Shown: positions 8,561 to 16,508 of the stretch, one piece after another | Layout of the letters: the number at the start of each line of letters is the position of its first letter | Numbering within the stretch: the stretch's first letter is position 1 | Origin: Polyangiaceae bacterium | Lineage (GTDB): Bacteria; Myxococcota_A; Polyangia; Polyangiales; Polyangiaceae | DNA: 64,000 bases | Direction of reading: 5' to 3' | NCBI GenBank assembly: GCA_013361525.1 | Contig: JABFXY010000080.1 | Location: forward strand, 1 to 64,000 | Notes under the pieces: model-generated | Database searches by the model: none | What the model was told of the DNA's origin: nothing | What the model saw: the letters and a program-made list of their open reading frames with translations, nothing else | Translations under genes and position numbers: made by a program

Positions 8561-8962
8561 TCAGACAGAGGCTTTGGTTGGACGAGCGCCGGTTCGCCGG
8601 TGTTCTTCTCGCGCAGCGAGGACCTCGGAGGCATGGTCGCTGACCCACTTACCGAGCGCAGCGACATGATTGGAGAGGTCACGCCCCATCGGCGTCAGTG
8701 AATACTCCACGCGCGGGGGCACCTCGCCATAATCGTGTCGAAGGACGAATCCGTCCTCCTCCAATACGCGCAATGACTGCGCAAGCATCTTCTCGCTCAC
8801 CGGTCCCATGTATCGACGCAGCTCGCTGAAGCGGTAGCTGCGCTCACGAAGCACGAGCAGCGCCAGCGCGCCCCAGCGCGACATGATGCGGTCGAGGATC
8901 TCCCGCTCCGGGCAATGGGGCTCATAGAGATCCCGCAGCGGAAAATCGTCGATGCTCGTCAT
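8561..8962 (-). CDS. HxlR-family transcriptional regulator
   Basis: 133-residue winged-helix regulator of the HxlR/DUF24 type, a dimeric DNA-binding protein often sensing electrophiles or redox state through a conserved N-terminal Cys. Here CPEREILDRIMSRWGALALLVL has that Cys (Cys17) at the start of the first helix. RFSELRRYMGPVSEKMLAQSLRVLEEDGFV is the recognition helix and wing lead-in. Divergent from an SDR oxidoreductase gene at 9078, with a repeated GTACTTAC operator-like site between them, so it probably controls that gene and itself. Confidence 0.95.
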   Translation of the reverse strand: MTSIDDFPLRDLYEPHCPEREILDRIMSRWGALALLVLRERSYRFSELRRYMGPVSEKMLAQSLRVLEEDGFVLRHDYGEVPPRVEYSLTPMGRDLSNHVAALGKWVSDHASEVLAAREEHRRTGARPTKASV

Positions 8963-8966
8963 CCGG

Positions 8967-8994
8967 GGTACTTACCAAAAGGTACGTACTTACG
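8967..8994. promoter_or_regulatory. Probable HxlR operator
   Basis: Five bases upstream of the HxlR start, GTACTTAC occurs twice as direct repeats (8968-8975 and 8986-8993, 18 bases apart). The palindrome TACC-AAAA-GGTA (8973-8984) sits between them. HxlR-family sites have this kind of GTAC-rich interrupted palindrome. Its position suits repression of both divergent genes. Confidence 0.5.
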
Positions 8995-9077
8995 AAAGGG
9001 AAGGGCCGGCGTTACGGATTTGGCGCGCGAACAGCAGGCATTTTCCTGCGAAAGAGCCGCGACAGGAGTGAGAGATA

Positions 9078-9818
9078 ATGAGCACGACTTCCAAAACCAA
9101 ATCCAGGACGATCGCCATATTCGGAGCGGGCACCGGCCTCGGCGCGTCCGTCGCCGCGCGGTTCGGGCGCGAGGGTTATCGGGTCGCGCTCGTCGCGCGG
9201 CGCGCCGGTCCGCTGGAAGAGCGGGTCGCCGAGCTATCGCGCGCGGGTATCGAGGCGGCGGCGTTCCCCGCTGACTTGACGAATCGAGCCAGCATTCCGG
9301 CGCTCATTCGCTCGATCGAGGACAAACTCGGCGCAATCGACGTCGTCCTGTATGCGCCGGTTACGCCCGAGGTCGGCTTCGTGCCCGCTGTCCAGCTCGA
9401 CGCTGCGAAACTCGAGCCCCTCGCCGCGCTCCTCACGTTCGCGCCGATCGAGCTCGCGCACGCGCTTCTGCCGGGCATGATCGCGCGCGGCGACGGCGCG
9501 ATCGTCATCGGCGGTGGGCTGTCGGCGATTCACACGATGCCGGGAATGAGCGGCGTGGGCCCCGTCATGGCGGCGACGCGCAACTACGTCTTCACGCTGA
9601 ACGCGGAGCTCAAAGACAAAGGCGTCTACGCGGGCGCGATCACCATTGGTGCGCTCATCGAGCGCTCTGCGGGGCATCGTGCGATGACCAGCGGTGGGAC
9701 GCCGCTCGATTCCTTCCCCGTCGTGAATCCCGACGACCTCGCGGAGGAGGTCTGGTCGCTCGTCACGAAGCGAGACCGCGTCGAGGCGATCGTCGCGCCG
9801 CCGATGCCCTCGAAGTAG
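9078..9818 (+). CDS. Short-chain dehydrogenase/reductase
   Basis: 246-residue Rossmann-fold NAD(P)-dependent oxidoreductase. The dinucleotide loop is FGAGTGLGASVAARF near the N-terminus, followed by ALVARR, which favours NADP. The segment before the C-terminal half reads GVGPVMAATRNYVFTL, where classical SDRs have YxxxK; no standard Tyr-Lys pair is evident, so catalysis may be altered or lost. AGGAG stands 11 bases upstream of the ATG. Divergent partner of the HxlR regulator. Confidence 0.9.
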   Translation: MSTTSKTKSRTIAIFGAGTGLGASVAARFGREGYRVALVARRAGPLEERVAELSRAGIEAAAFPADLTNRASIPALIRSIEDKLGAIDVVLYAPVTPEVGFVPAVQLDAAKLEPLAALLTFAPIELAHALLPGMIARGDGAIVIGGGLSAIHTMPGMSGVGPVMAATRNYVFTLNAELKDKGVYAGAITIGALIERSAGHRAMTSGGTPLDSFPVVNPDDLAEEVWSLVTKRDRVEAIVAPPMPSK

Positions 9819-9832
9819 CGGCCTTGCGATGC

Positions 9833-9845
9833 TTGCGATCCGCAA
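9833..9845. promoter_or_regulatory. Inverted repeat before the MarR gene
   Basis: TTGCG-ATC-CGCAA is a perfect 5-bp inverted repeat with a 3-base spacer. It is flanked by further GCGATGC/TGCGCAA copies and a CATAAT that could be a -10 element, and lies only 5 bases before the first ATG of the MarR gene. It is a candidate autoregulatory site. Confidence 0.35.
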
Positions 9846-9850
9846 TCATA

Positions 9851-10306
9851 ATGCGTGCGATGCGCAAGCAACCGAAAGGCGGCCCCGCTCTCTTTCGCCT
9901 GGTGCGGTTCTGGTCCCGCCGTTGGGCCAACCCCGAGCGCCCGGGTGCGCCCAGCGTTCACGTCCAGGTCCTCGAAGCCATCGACGCGGCCAGCCGGCGA
10001 GGCCCCGCGTCGATCACCACCGTCGGCGAAGAGCTCGGCATCGACCGCTCCGGCGCGAGCAGAATGGTCAACACCGCCGTGGAGGCTGGCTACGTCCACA
10101 AAGCCGCCTCCAACGACGACGCCCGCCAAGTGGAGCTCGCCCCAACGGCCCGAGGGAACGACCTCCTCCGAGCTGCACGCGCCTGGCAGCAGAGCATGTT
10201 CGAGCGCCTGGTCGCCGACTGGCCAGCCGCCGACGTGAACCAATTCGCGCGTTATCTCGAACGCCTCTCCGACCAAACCGTGATTCCGGAGGGCGCGCGC
10301 GAATGA
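9851..10306 (+). CDS. MarR-family transcriptional regulator
   Basis: About 150 residues with a winged helix-turn-helix. PASITTVGEELGIDRSGASRMVNTAVEAGYV is the DNA-binding helix pair, and ASNDDARQVELAPTARG is the wing (MarR DxR motif: DDARQ). ATG at 9851 or 9860; the frame is open from a TTG at 9824, but that would run through the inverted repeat. It overlaps the VOC gene by ATGA and so is co-translated with it. Confidence 0.9.
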   Translation: MRAMRKQPKGGPALFRLVRFWSRRWANPERPGAPSVHVQVLEAIDAASRRGPASITTVGEELGIDRSGASRMVNTAVEAGYVHKAASNDDARQVELAPTARGNDLLRAARAWQQSMFERLVADWPAADVNQFARYLERLSDQTVIPEGARE

Positions 10307-10668
10307 TCGTCCTCAACCACACCATCGTCCGCGCCCGGGACAAAGTCAGGTCGGCGACGTTCTTCGCCGAGCTCTTCGGCCTCGAACTCGGCGCGCCTTC
10401 GGGCCCGTTCGTCCCCGTGCGTGTGAATGGGGACCTCACCCTCGACTTCGACGACCGGCACGAATTCGTGCCGGGGCATTACGCCTTCTTGGTCGACGAG
10501 GAGACGTTCGATGCCGTGATGGCGCGCCTACGGGGTTCGGCGATTGAGTATGGATCGGGGCACGCCGGGGGTTGGGATTGGGAGATCAACCATCTGGGTG
10601 GCGGGCGCGGCGTGTACGTGCGGGACCCGGATGGGCATAGTTATGAGGTGTTTACGGCGGTGCCGTAA
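10303..10668 (+). CDS. VOC (glyoxalase/bleomycin-resistance) superfamily protein
   Basis: 121-residue protein of the vicinal oxygen chelate fold. It opens with LNHTIVRARDKVRSATFFAELFGLEL, the first beta-alpha-beta module with a metal-ligand His, and ends with GVYVRDPDGHSYEVFT, the second metal site region (Glu). Small single-module members bind drugs or act as dioxygenases or isomerases; the substrate is unknown. The ATG overlaps the MarR stop (ATGA). It ends a few bases into the convergent lipoprotein gene. Confidence 0.88.
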   Translation: MIVLNHTIVRARDKVRSATFFAELFGLELGAPSGPFVPVRVNGDLTLDFDDRHEFVPGHYAFLVDEETFDAVMARLRGSAIEYGSGHAGGWDWEINHLGGGRGVYVRDPDGHSYEVFTAVP

Positions 10669-11470
10669 CGGCACTAACCCCGCCGACCCGAGGGCCGAAG
10701 CTATTCGATGCATCCCCCGGGGAGGCATTGGCGCGTTTGATTCTTGAATGTGCAATAGCGAATCTCATCTTCCGTTTCCCGCCACCGGGCGTGTGTCCGG
10801 GGCATTGGTCGTTCGAAGCACAGGTATCGTCCGCCGCCTGGCAAGCAAAGGCGACCCCAGTGCAGCCGGGAGCTACGGCGTATAGACCGCATACCGCGCC
10901 GAACGAACAGTCCATGTCCGAACGACAGGTCGCAGGCACGCACGTGCCCCCATTCTCCCCGCACAGACAGATCCCATCTTTGCATTCGCGGTCGTCCACG
11001 CAGCCGTAAGCACAGTGCCGAGTCAGAACGATCGGCAATTGCACGCATGTGCCATATGGGCGCTCGCGACAGTCGCCGTCGGTGGCACAGCTGGACAACC
11101 AAAACTCCTCTTCCGGCGGGAAGGGCGCCGCGCGAGAACGCGGCAGAGGCAAGTATGGGCAACGCCCAATCTTCGGGCGGTGCATCAGCCCATTGTCGCA
11201 CTCCTCGAAACCGGTCTCTGTACCGTCGATCGAAGATGGTACCGAGTTCTTGCAGGCGACAGTCCCGGGCAGGCTGATCGCCCCAAAGTTCGTGCGCTCT
11301 TGCCGCTTCGGAGGGATTCGCTCAGGAATTGGGAACGGGTAGCGGTCGCGCCTTTGCTCCTGCGGTGTATCCACGCGCGGCGGCTCACATGCAGCGAGGC
11401 ATGCGCACGCCAATGCGATCGCTCGTGCTTGTCGCCAACGCAGATATGCACTGCCATTCCTGGAAGCCAA
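10652..11470 (-). CDS. Cys-rich lipoprotein, 3' end frameshifted
   Basis: 272 residues with a lipobox (ALACACLAAC) and, after a Pro/Arg-rich linker, a Cys-rich body (SCATDGDCRE, CAYGCVDDRECKDGICLC, CRSDMDCSFGAVC) like myxobacterial surface lipoproteins with EGF-like spacing. After CASNDQCPG the frame turns into unrelated sequence and runs to 10652. A different frame from about 10800 reads ETEDEIRYCTF, then RQCLPGGCIE, and stops at 10701, continuing the Cys pattern. Adding one base to the GGGG run at 10799-10802 joins the two. No ATG fits; TTG at 11470, 6 bases after the upstream gene's stop, suggests translational coupling. Confidence 0.7.
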   Translation of the reverse strand: MASRNGSAYLRWRQARAIALACACLAACEPPRVDTPQEQRRDRYPFPIPERIPPKRQERTNFGAISLPGTVACKNSVPSSIDGTETGFEECDNGLMHRPKIGRCPYLPLPRSRAAPFPPEEEFWLSSCATDGDCRERPYGTCVQLPIVLTRHCAYGCVDDRECKDGICLCGENGGTCVPATCRSDMDCSFGAVCGLYAVAPGCTGVAFACQAADDTCASNDQCPGHTPGGGKRKMRFAIAHSRIKRANASPGDASNSFGPRVGGVSAVTAPP

Positions 11471-11476
11471 GACGAC

Positions 11477-12382
11477 CTACCGGAGCTCGCGCAACGCCGA
11501 GGCCAAATCCGGATGCCGCGCCCCAGCCGACACGCCAATCGAGTCGAGGTGGCGTGCGATATCGTCGCCCACGACCCAAAGCACGTTGTCCCGCTCCTGG
11601 AGCCAACTCCGCCACACTGGGTGAAGCAGCGACCCCATTCCCGCAAGCCGACTCAGATCCAAAACGACGGGCTCGGTCCGCGGCAGTCCGTCCAACGCCC
11701 GGCGAAGCTCCGGCTCGTCGCTCGCCGAGAGGGAGCCGAAAATTCGGATCACGAGCGGCGTCTCGGACACGACCTTCCAGGGGAGGCCGAGCCCTAAATA
11801 TCCATGGAGCTCCTCGAGTCGCTGCTCGACTTCGTCGCTGCGGAGGCTCTCGCGGGCGCACCGATATAGAAGATGCACGAATCGATGCGCCTCCGAGTCG
11901 AACGTCGGGCTCCAGGCTTCGAAACGGGATTCATCCCCGCCCTCGAAGCAAAATCCTCTGAGGCTGATTCCGTCGACACCGTGTCGGGGACCACCTTCAG
12001 CCTCTGCCCGACGAAACGCTGCGACCAAACCACCGTCGATCGCCGCGGCGCCGGTGCCGATTGCAGCCGTTTCGCTCCATATCTCGATGGCCGGCGGGGG
12101 TGCTGTCACCCCGCGGTACTTCTCCACGAGCCGCTCCTTCGTGGTAGGCGCCGGATTGCAGAGCTCGGCGACAAGGTACCAGAGAGAGCGCGCATAAGCG
12201 GACATCGTGATGGTCCGGGTGCGCGGCTCGTAGCGCAAGAGCGTCTCGGCATGGAATGCCGGACGCAGAAGCACGCCCACCGCCCCTGAATCGTCTCTCG
12301 GCATGAGGTCGTTCGGGATCGCTTCGACATCGTATCGACGATGGGCTTCCGTGACGACGGCAGTGCGGGTCTGGAGGGTCAT
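11477..12382 (-). CDS. Conserved hypothetical protein with STAS-like C-terminal region
   Basis: 301 residues from an ATG at 12382; a TTG at 12415 is also open. The N-terminal two thirds has no motif I can name (LWYLVAELCNPAPTTKERLVEKYRG is a likely helical part). The C-terminal 110 residues (PLVIRIFGSLSASDEPELRRA, then PVVLDLSRLAGMGSLLHPV) have the beta-alpha pattern of STAS domains, as in anti-sigma-factor antagonists. It is part of a minus-strand run of small genes. Cytoplasmic by sequence. Confidence 0.6.
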   Translation of the reverse strand: MTLQTRTAVVTEAHRRYDVEAIPNDLMPRDDSGAVGVLLRPAFHAETLLRYEPRTRTITMSAYARSLWYLVAELCNPAPTTKERLVEKYRGVTAPPPAIEIWSETAAIGTGAAAIDGGLVAAFRRAEAEGGPRHGVDGISLRGFCFEGGDESRFEAWSPTFDSEAHRFVHLLYRCARESLRSDEVEQRLEELHGYLGLGLPWKVVSETPLVIRIFGSLSASDEPELRRALDGLPRTEPVVLDLSRLAGMGSLLHPVWRSWLQERDNVLWVVGDDIARHLDSIGVSAGARHPDLASALRELR

Positions 12383-12411
12383 GAGGGTGCAACGGTCCGG
12401 TCGGCCTCTGC

Positions 12412-12708
12412 TCAACGCAAGAGATAACGTAGGCTACTCCCGGCGCGGGCGAACAGTCCGAAGCGAGGGGCCGACGGCTCTAGAACACTCTCAGCAGCAA
12501 AGTCGAGTGTGGTGTCCTCGAGAAACAATACCGAGTGGATCTCCTCCAGGTGTGGCCGCTCGCGCAAGTCGACCTTGACTCGCCCGGCCTTGCCCGCGAA
12601 GAACCCGGGCTCCTGCCGGGAGAACCAGTTCCAACGAAAGTCACGAGCGTCGTTGCGCGTCACCGATAGCGAGAAGCCGCTGATCGCGAGGCAACGCTGT
12701 GTGATCAC
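12412..12708 (-). CDS. Hypothetical protein
   Basis: 98 residues, family not recognised; Arg and aromatic residues are frequent (DFRWNWFSRQEPGFFAG). The GTG start overlaps the stop of the upstream gene as GTGA, which supports it being real and co-translated. Confidence 0.55.
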   Translation of the reverse strand: MITQRCLAISGFSLSVTRNDARDFRWNWFSRQEPGFFAGKAGRVKVDLRERPHLEEIHSVLFLEDTTLDFAAESVLEPSAPRFGLFARAGSSLRYLLR

Positions 12709-13046
12709 CGCGACAGCAAAGCCATCAGCAACCGTAGCGTCGCATGAGCATGCACGGAACCGTCACGATTCGCGCGATCCTGATGAATGATCGACGCCGC
12801 ACGATAAACGAGCACGTCCTCGACGATTACCTTCGGGCCACCGGGATGCAGCGCAAGAACTTGGTATGCAAACGTGTCGTGAGGGGGTGGCCGAATCGTG
12901 ACACCGGCCCGAGCAAGGACCGCACGCGCCTCCCGGCCCGCGCGACGTCCGAGCAGTGCGAAGTGGTGGCTTACGAGAGGTCCCAAGTTGAGCTTCCGAT
13001 CGAAGGGTGAGATCAGCGCCGACTGCATGCTACCCGAATCGGACAT
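12705..13046 (-). CDS. Hypothetical protein
   Basis: 113 residues from ATG 13046; no recognised domain. It contains HHFALLGRRAGREARAVLARAGVTI and a beta-rich middle (PKVIVEDVLVYRAA). It lies 11 bases after the preceding gene and overlaps the next, so it is the second gene of a compact operon running from 13480 to about 10650. Confidence 0.6.
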   Translation of the reverse strand: MSDSGSMQSALISPFDRKLNLGPLVSHHFALLGRRAGREARAVLARAGVTIRPPPHDTFAYQVLALHPGGPKVIVEDVLVYRAASIIHQDRANRDGSVHAHATLRLLMALLSR

Positions 13047-13057
13047 CGCGGAAAGCG

Positions 13058-13480
13058 TCAGATGCTTTCCGGCACGTCCGGTCGCAAGCTCTCGGGAAGA
13101 TCTTCTATGAATCGCGGCTCACCGTTCTGCGCCGCCCGGATCTCCAGACCATCACAGGGCACGGCGTACTCGGTTGCGCCGAGTTGAAGGTGAAGGACGA
13201 CGTCGCCGGTGCACACGAACGGCAGTGGTAGTAGGTTCTCGTATCGTAGAGACCCGGTGTCGACCGCACCATCGGTGATCCTGCTGTCGCAGGGTAAAGC
13301 CGGGAAGGTCGCAGGACGAGAGAGCACGAGCTCGAGCGGCTCTGTCCAACCCGTTCCGCGCCACGATTCCCCGACGAGCTCCCAACGATGCACGTATCCA
13401 AGCACGCGAACAACCAGTTCGTTCCCTTGCAAGGTGGAATCGAGGAGAGTCGAATCGTGGAGCTCAAGGTGTCGGCGCAT
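13058..13480 (-). CDS. Hypothetical protein, beta-rich
   Basis: 140 residues from ATG 13480. The sequence is dominated by beta-strand patterns (NELVVRVLGYVHRWELVGE, DVVLHLQLGATEYAVPCDG) without membrane or export signals. It has the look of a small beta-sandwich immunity- or binding-type protein; no family is recognised. First gene of the compact operon described for its neighbours. Confidence 0.6.
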   Translation of the reverse strand: MRRHLELHDSTLLDSTLQGNELVVRVLGYVHRWELVGESWRGTGWTEPLELVLSRPATFPALPCDSRITDGAVDTGSLRYENLLPLPFVCTGDVVLHLQLGATEYAVPCDGLEIRAAQNGEPRFIEDLPESLRPDVPESI

Positions 13481-13632
13481 AGGAATCCGTTCCGCGCCAC
13501 GTACCGCCCTCCTGCTGCAGGCGCCAGAGTGAGCGAGCGCACCCCGGCAGAGCGCGTCGACGGTGACGGACGGGCGACACGCTAACCTCGGCGGGGGTTG
13601 CTACCGTCCAACGCTTCCGCGCCAGCGCGGAA

Positions 13633-13929
13633 CTATCCCGCGCCGCCGCTGACGCCGTCATAAATCGCCACGAGCCCTCGTCCGCGCTCGCTGAACTTCG
13701 CGTCGAAAGCCTCGAGCGTCGCTCTTAGCGCCTCTTCGTCGCAACTTTCCCAGCGCTGCAACAGGTGGGGAATGTTGTGAATCGCGTCCATGAGCGCGGC
13801 GAGCTCGGAGGCCTGCGCAGGAGAGAGCCCATTGCGCTCACCCGACCAGCCGAGAGCGCGTGCACGCAACGCTGCCCGATACATAACCTCAAGACATGCG
13901 GCGAGCTTATTGGACGGTGCGATCGACAT
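13633..13929 (-). CDS. Hypothetical protein, helical
   Basis: 98 residues from ATG 13929, mainly helical (CLEVMYRAALRARALGW, LSPAQASELAALMDAIHNIP, EEALRATLEAFDAKFSERG). A TTG four codons earlier is also open. It follows the gene ending at 13938 by 8 bases. Function unknown. Confidence 0.55.
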   Translation of the reverse strand: MSIAPSNKLAACLEVMYRAALRARALGWSGERNGLSPAQASELAALMDAIHNIPHLLQRWESCDEEALRATLEAFDAKFSERGRGLVAIYDGVSGGAG

Positions 13930-13937
13930 GTTGCCCC

Positions 13938-14366
13938 TCAATCTTCATCCTCGACCCATAGAACACTGGCCATCGCCTCGGCGACACCAACGATTCCGCC
14001 GTCGAAGGTCGCTGGCGAGCTTGGTTCCCAAATGGTCGGCGTACCCTCGGGCGACAAGGCTAGGTTGGTGAGGAAACGGCACGGAGACTCGATCGTCGAG
14101 GTGAAGCGGCTTGCCAAGGTCGAGGCGACCTGAAGCGGCATTAATTCGACAGTATACGCGAGGTCACGGTGGAGCAGCGCGGTCGCAATCTGTTCCGCAG
14201 TCGCGCGGTCGGCGACTTTCCATTTGGAACCAAGGGCGCGAAGGCTGTGCCGCACGAGCACGGCGTCACCCAACGCGAATAATGGTCCCTCAGGAAGGTC
14301 GCGGTGAATGGCACAGGTCACACGCCCAGCCTTCCTTCGTTCAATGATTTCGGAGATGACGTCCAT
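13938..14366 (-). CDS. C-terminal part of a frameshifted conserved protein
   Basis: 142 residues if started at ATG 14366 (SMDVISEIIERRKAG...), with ALHRDLAYTVELMPLQVAS and an acidic end WVEDED. The reading frame is open far upstream, and its codons just before the ATG (GERAQLW) join naturally to the frame of the piece at 14318-14563. Adding one base to the C run at 14387-14390 would make a single protein of about 200 residues. It is therefore best read as the second half of a broken gene, though it could still be expressed. Confidence 0.5.
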   Translation of the reverse strand: MDVISEIIERRKAGRVTCAIHRDLPEGPLFALGDAVLVRHSLRALGSKWKVADRATAEQIATALLHRDLAYTVELMPLQVASTLASRFTSTIESPCRFLTNLALSPEGTPTIWEPSSPATFDGGIVGVAEAMASVLWVEDED

Positions 14367-14563
14367 TGACCACAATTGTGCCCGCTCCCCTGCTTGAGGA
14401 CCATCCACGGATGAAATCCCATCAGCGGTCCGGAATCGCGGGCGGCGTCGAACCCTTCGAGGTATGCGCACATGGCCGCGAAGGAAGAACAGCCGACGTA
14501 CATGCCGGGTCTCTCGCACAAGCTGATCGCGAGACGCTCGAATTCACTCATGCTCTTGTCCAT
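14318..14563 (-). CDS. N-terminal part of a frameshifted conserved protein
   Basis: 81 residues from ATG 14563: MSEFERLAISLCERPGMYVG, then FAAMCAYLEGFDAA and GFHPWMVLKQG. The pattern 'xxRPGMYVG...GFDAA...GFxxWLV' is one I know from small conserved proteins of actinobacteria and planctomycetes. After WMVLKQG the frame loses resemblance, while another frame continues sensibly (see the piece at 13938-14366). Function of the family unknown. Confidence 0.5.
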   Translation of the reverse strand: MDKSMSEFERLAISLCERPGMYVGCSSFAAMCAYLEGFDAARDSGPLMGFHPWMVLKQGSGHNCGQWTSSPKSLNEGRLGV

Positions 14564-14612
14564 CGGACGCCTCGCGCTCCGACGCAAGCTCGGCCCGCGC
14601 GTCGGCGTTCGA

Positions 14613-14960
14613 CTACGACCGCCGAAGAGGGAGGGCGAAGGTGACAACGTCGCTGTGGGAGATGCCGAGGCACCAATCGCAAGCGGGCGGCAATACGAGG
14701 AGATCGTAGTCCTCCCACGGGTTGCGACGGGCGAGCCAATCAAGAACTGACGCTGGAGTGGTGCGGTAGATGCGACCGCTCCCCTCGAAGGCCATCAGCA
14801 CTTCCGGCGATCGAACAAATTCCGGGCGCCTCAGCCCAGCGCGGCCATGCACACCGACGAGCCGGCAGGCCGTCGGGACGTTATCAACGCAGTCCTGCCG
14901 CGGACGGAAAAGGTCGAGAGCCATCGCGAGAATCTGCCGTGCCTCGTCGGGTGGCAGCAT
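14613..14960 (-). CDS. Conserved hypothetical protein
   Basis: 115 residues from ATG 14960; a TTG at 15047 would extend it by 29 residues (EASVEPIDSAEDATSIPGE). It contains PDEARQILAMALDLFRP and ends with LVLPPACDWCLGISHSDVVTFALP, a DWC-x-x-SHxD-type ending typical of a widespread small protein family in planctomycetes and myxobacteria. Role unknown. It is divergent from the gene at 15065. Confidence 0.6.
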   Translation of the reverse strand: MLPPDEARQILAMALDLFRPRQDCVDNVPTACRLVGVHGRAGLRRPEFVRSPEVLMAFEGSGRIYRTTPASVLDWLARRNPWEDYDLLVLPPACDWCLGISHSDVVTFALPLRRS

Positions 14961-15064
14961 CTCGCCCGGGATGGACGTGGCATCCTCGGCAGAGTCAATC
15001 GGTTCCACAGACGCCTCATCGTTCCCGACTCCGAGGGTCCCGCGCAAGGTACAGTGCGACGTCT

Positions 15065-15331
15065 GTGAAGAAGATCATGCTCGAGCTTGACCGAGATCAC
15101 GCGCTCGTACTCTTCGAGTGGCTGGCACGCAGTGACGACGAAGGAAGCTTGCCCTTCGTTCACAGGGCGGAGCAGGTCGTCCTTTGCCAGCTCGAAGGTC
15201 AGCTCGAGGGCTCGATGAGCGTGCAGTTTTCTGCGGAATACAACCGAATAGTGACCGAGGCGCGCGACCGTATCGTAGCTGCGAACGAAGAGGCGCCGAG
15301 TAGCGATCCGTCCGACGGCCATACTAAGTAG
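15065..15331 (+). CDS. Conserved hypothetical protein
   Basis: 88 residues from GTG 15065 (VKKIMLELDRDHALVLFEWL); ATG 15077 is the alternative. The pattern LELDxxxALVLFEWLxRxxD...EQxVLxxLExQLE is a common small cytoplasmic family of unknown function. It is the only plus-strand gene in the island between 10.65 and 25.4 kb. Confidence 0.65.
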   Translation: MKKIMLELDRDHALVLFEWLARSDDEGSLPFVHRAEQVVLCQLEGQLEGSMSVQFSAEYNRIVTEARDRIVAANEEAPSSDPSDGHTK

Positions 15332-15383
15332 TCGTGGTGTAATCGCCGACGAGGCCGCACCCGGGGCTCGACGGAACAGCTCT

Positions 15384-16019
15384 CTACCAATCGCGCTCCG
15401 TACGCGGATGATAATTCAAGGTACCCTCGGCACCCGGCACCAGCAGCCCGAAGTGACAGGTTTCGGGAACGTCGGACATGAGGACCTGCGCGGCGCGAAG
15501 CTCACCGGAAGCCTCGAACCCGATGAGCCCAAGGTCGAATGGGATGGACTTCCAGATCGCCCTGCCGAGATCGGCGAGCCAAGAATCGAGCGGGACGCGC
15601 CACCCATCGTGATCGGCCCCGTCGAACGGATATCCGCCGACGGGGCGTATCTCGCCCAGCGCACCCAGTGGGAGATAGAAGACCATCCAATCGGACCCAC
15701 CAGCCTCCGGAGCCTCTCGGATCACGATGCTCCCGCAGGCGATTGGAGTGGTCGAATCCACGGTAGCGATGCCGTGGAGGTGGCCTACCGTCAGGGATGC
15801 CAGGTCCACCGCGGCGCGCGGCTGGTCGGACGGTTCCCTGGATCGGTCCAAGTAGCAACCGTCAAGGGACGCATGGCTCCACAAGGCGCGAAGAGCGGTT
15901 AAGAGCCGCTCGTCGGACGGCTCGACGAGCTCGATAGCAAGCTCATAGAACCCGCCGGTCCAAGAAGTCGGAGTAAAGAGTTGTCGCGGCACGGCGTCTC
16001 GCCTGACACGAGTACTCAT
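15384..16019 (-). CDS. Conserved hypothetical protein
   Basis: 211 residues from ATG 16019. It begins with Arg-rich sequence and then LFTPTSWTGGFYELAIELVEPSDERLLTALRALW, a pattern known from uncharacterised actinobacterial and myxobacterial proteins. The rest is beta-rich with WMVFYLPLGALGEI and a Trp-rich stretch. No catalytic motif is visible. A longer reading to 16109 would overlap the neighbouring gene and add Arg/Ser shadow sequence. Confidence 0.65.
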   Translation of the reverse strand: MSTRVRRDAVPRQLFTPTSWTGGFYELAIELVEPSDERLLTALRALWSHASLDGCYLDRSREPSDQPRAAVDLASLTVGHLHGIATVDSTTPIACGSIVIREAPEAGGSDWMVFYLPLGALGEIRPVGGYPFDGADHDGWRVPLDSWLADLGRAIWKSIPFDLGLIGFEASGELRAAQVLMSDVPETCHFGLLVPGAEGTLNYHPRTERDW

Positions 16020-16090
16020 TCTGGTGCGGGCACGCAACGGACCGGTCGAGAGCGTGGGATGGCCACCGGCAACCGACTGTCGGCGGGCAA

Positions 16091-16387
16091 TCAGGGACGG
16101 GCTTGCCAACCGAGAGTTGGACCGCAGGCCAGGACTGCTGCAGATTGAGCCTCTTCCAGTGTGTCGTATTGTCCGCCGCCGGCGATGAAGTCATCGGGAT
16201 CGGTGGGCGAGGCGTACAGAACTTCGAATGTTTCGACGGTGCCGTCCTCAGCAATGTCCCGCGGATCGGCGTGGTCGCCGCTGCCGTAGTGAATGTCCCG
16301 GCGCACGATGACGACTCGGCTGTCGACGGCGTCAGCGTAGACCCACTTCCCTTCTGCAACGACCGTTCCGCAATCCTGTAGCTTCAT
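16091..16387 (-). CDS. Hypothetical protein
   Basis: 98 residues from ATG 16387: MKLQDCGTVVAEGKWVYADA, DSRVVIVRRDIHYGSGDHADP, DTLEEAQSAAVLA. Soluble and acidic, alpha/beta. Family not recognised. Confidence 0.6.
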   Translation of the reverse strand: MKLQDCGTVVAEGKWVYADAVDSRVVIVRRDIHYGSGDHADPRDIAEDGTVETFEVLYASPTDPDDFIAGGGQYDTLEEAQSAAVLACGPTLGWQARP

Positions 16388-16508
16388 TCGTCCTCGTCGC
16401 TCCGGACCATCATATTCGCGTTAGAGGCGGTACCCCACCCCGGAGCGGTGGGGCTCGTTGGCGTCGGTCGACGCGTTGGGTATCCACGTGGAAGACGACC
16501 GCGCAGGT

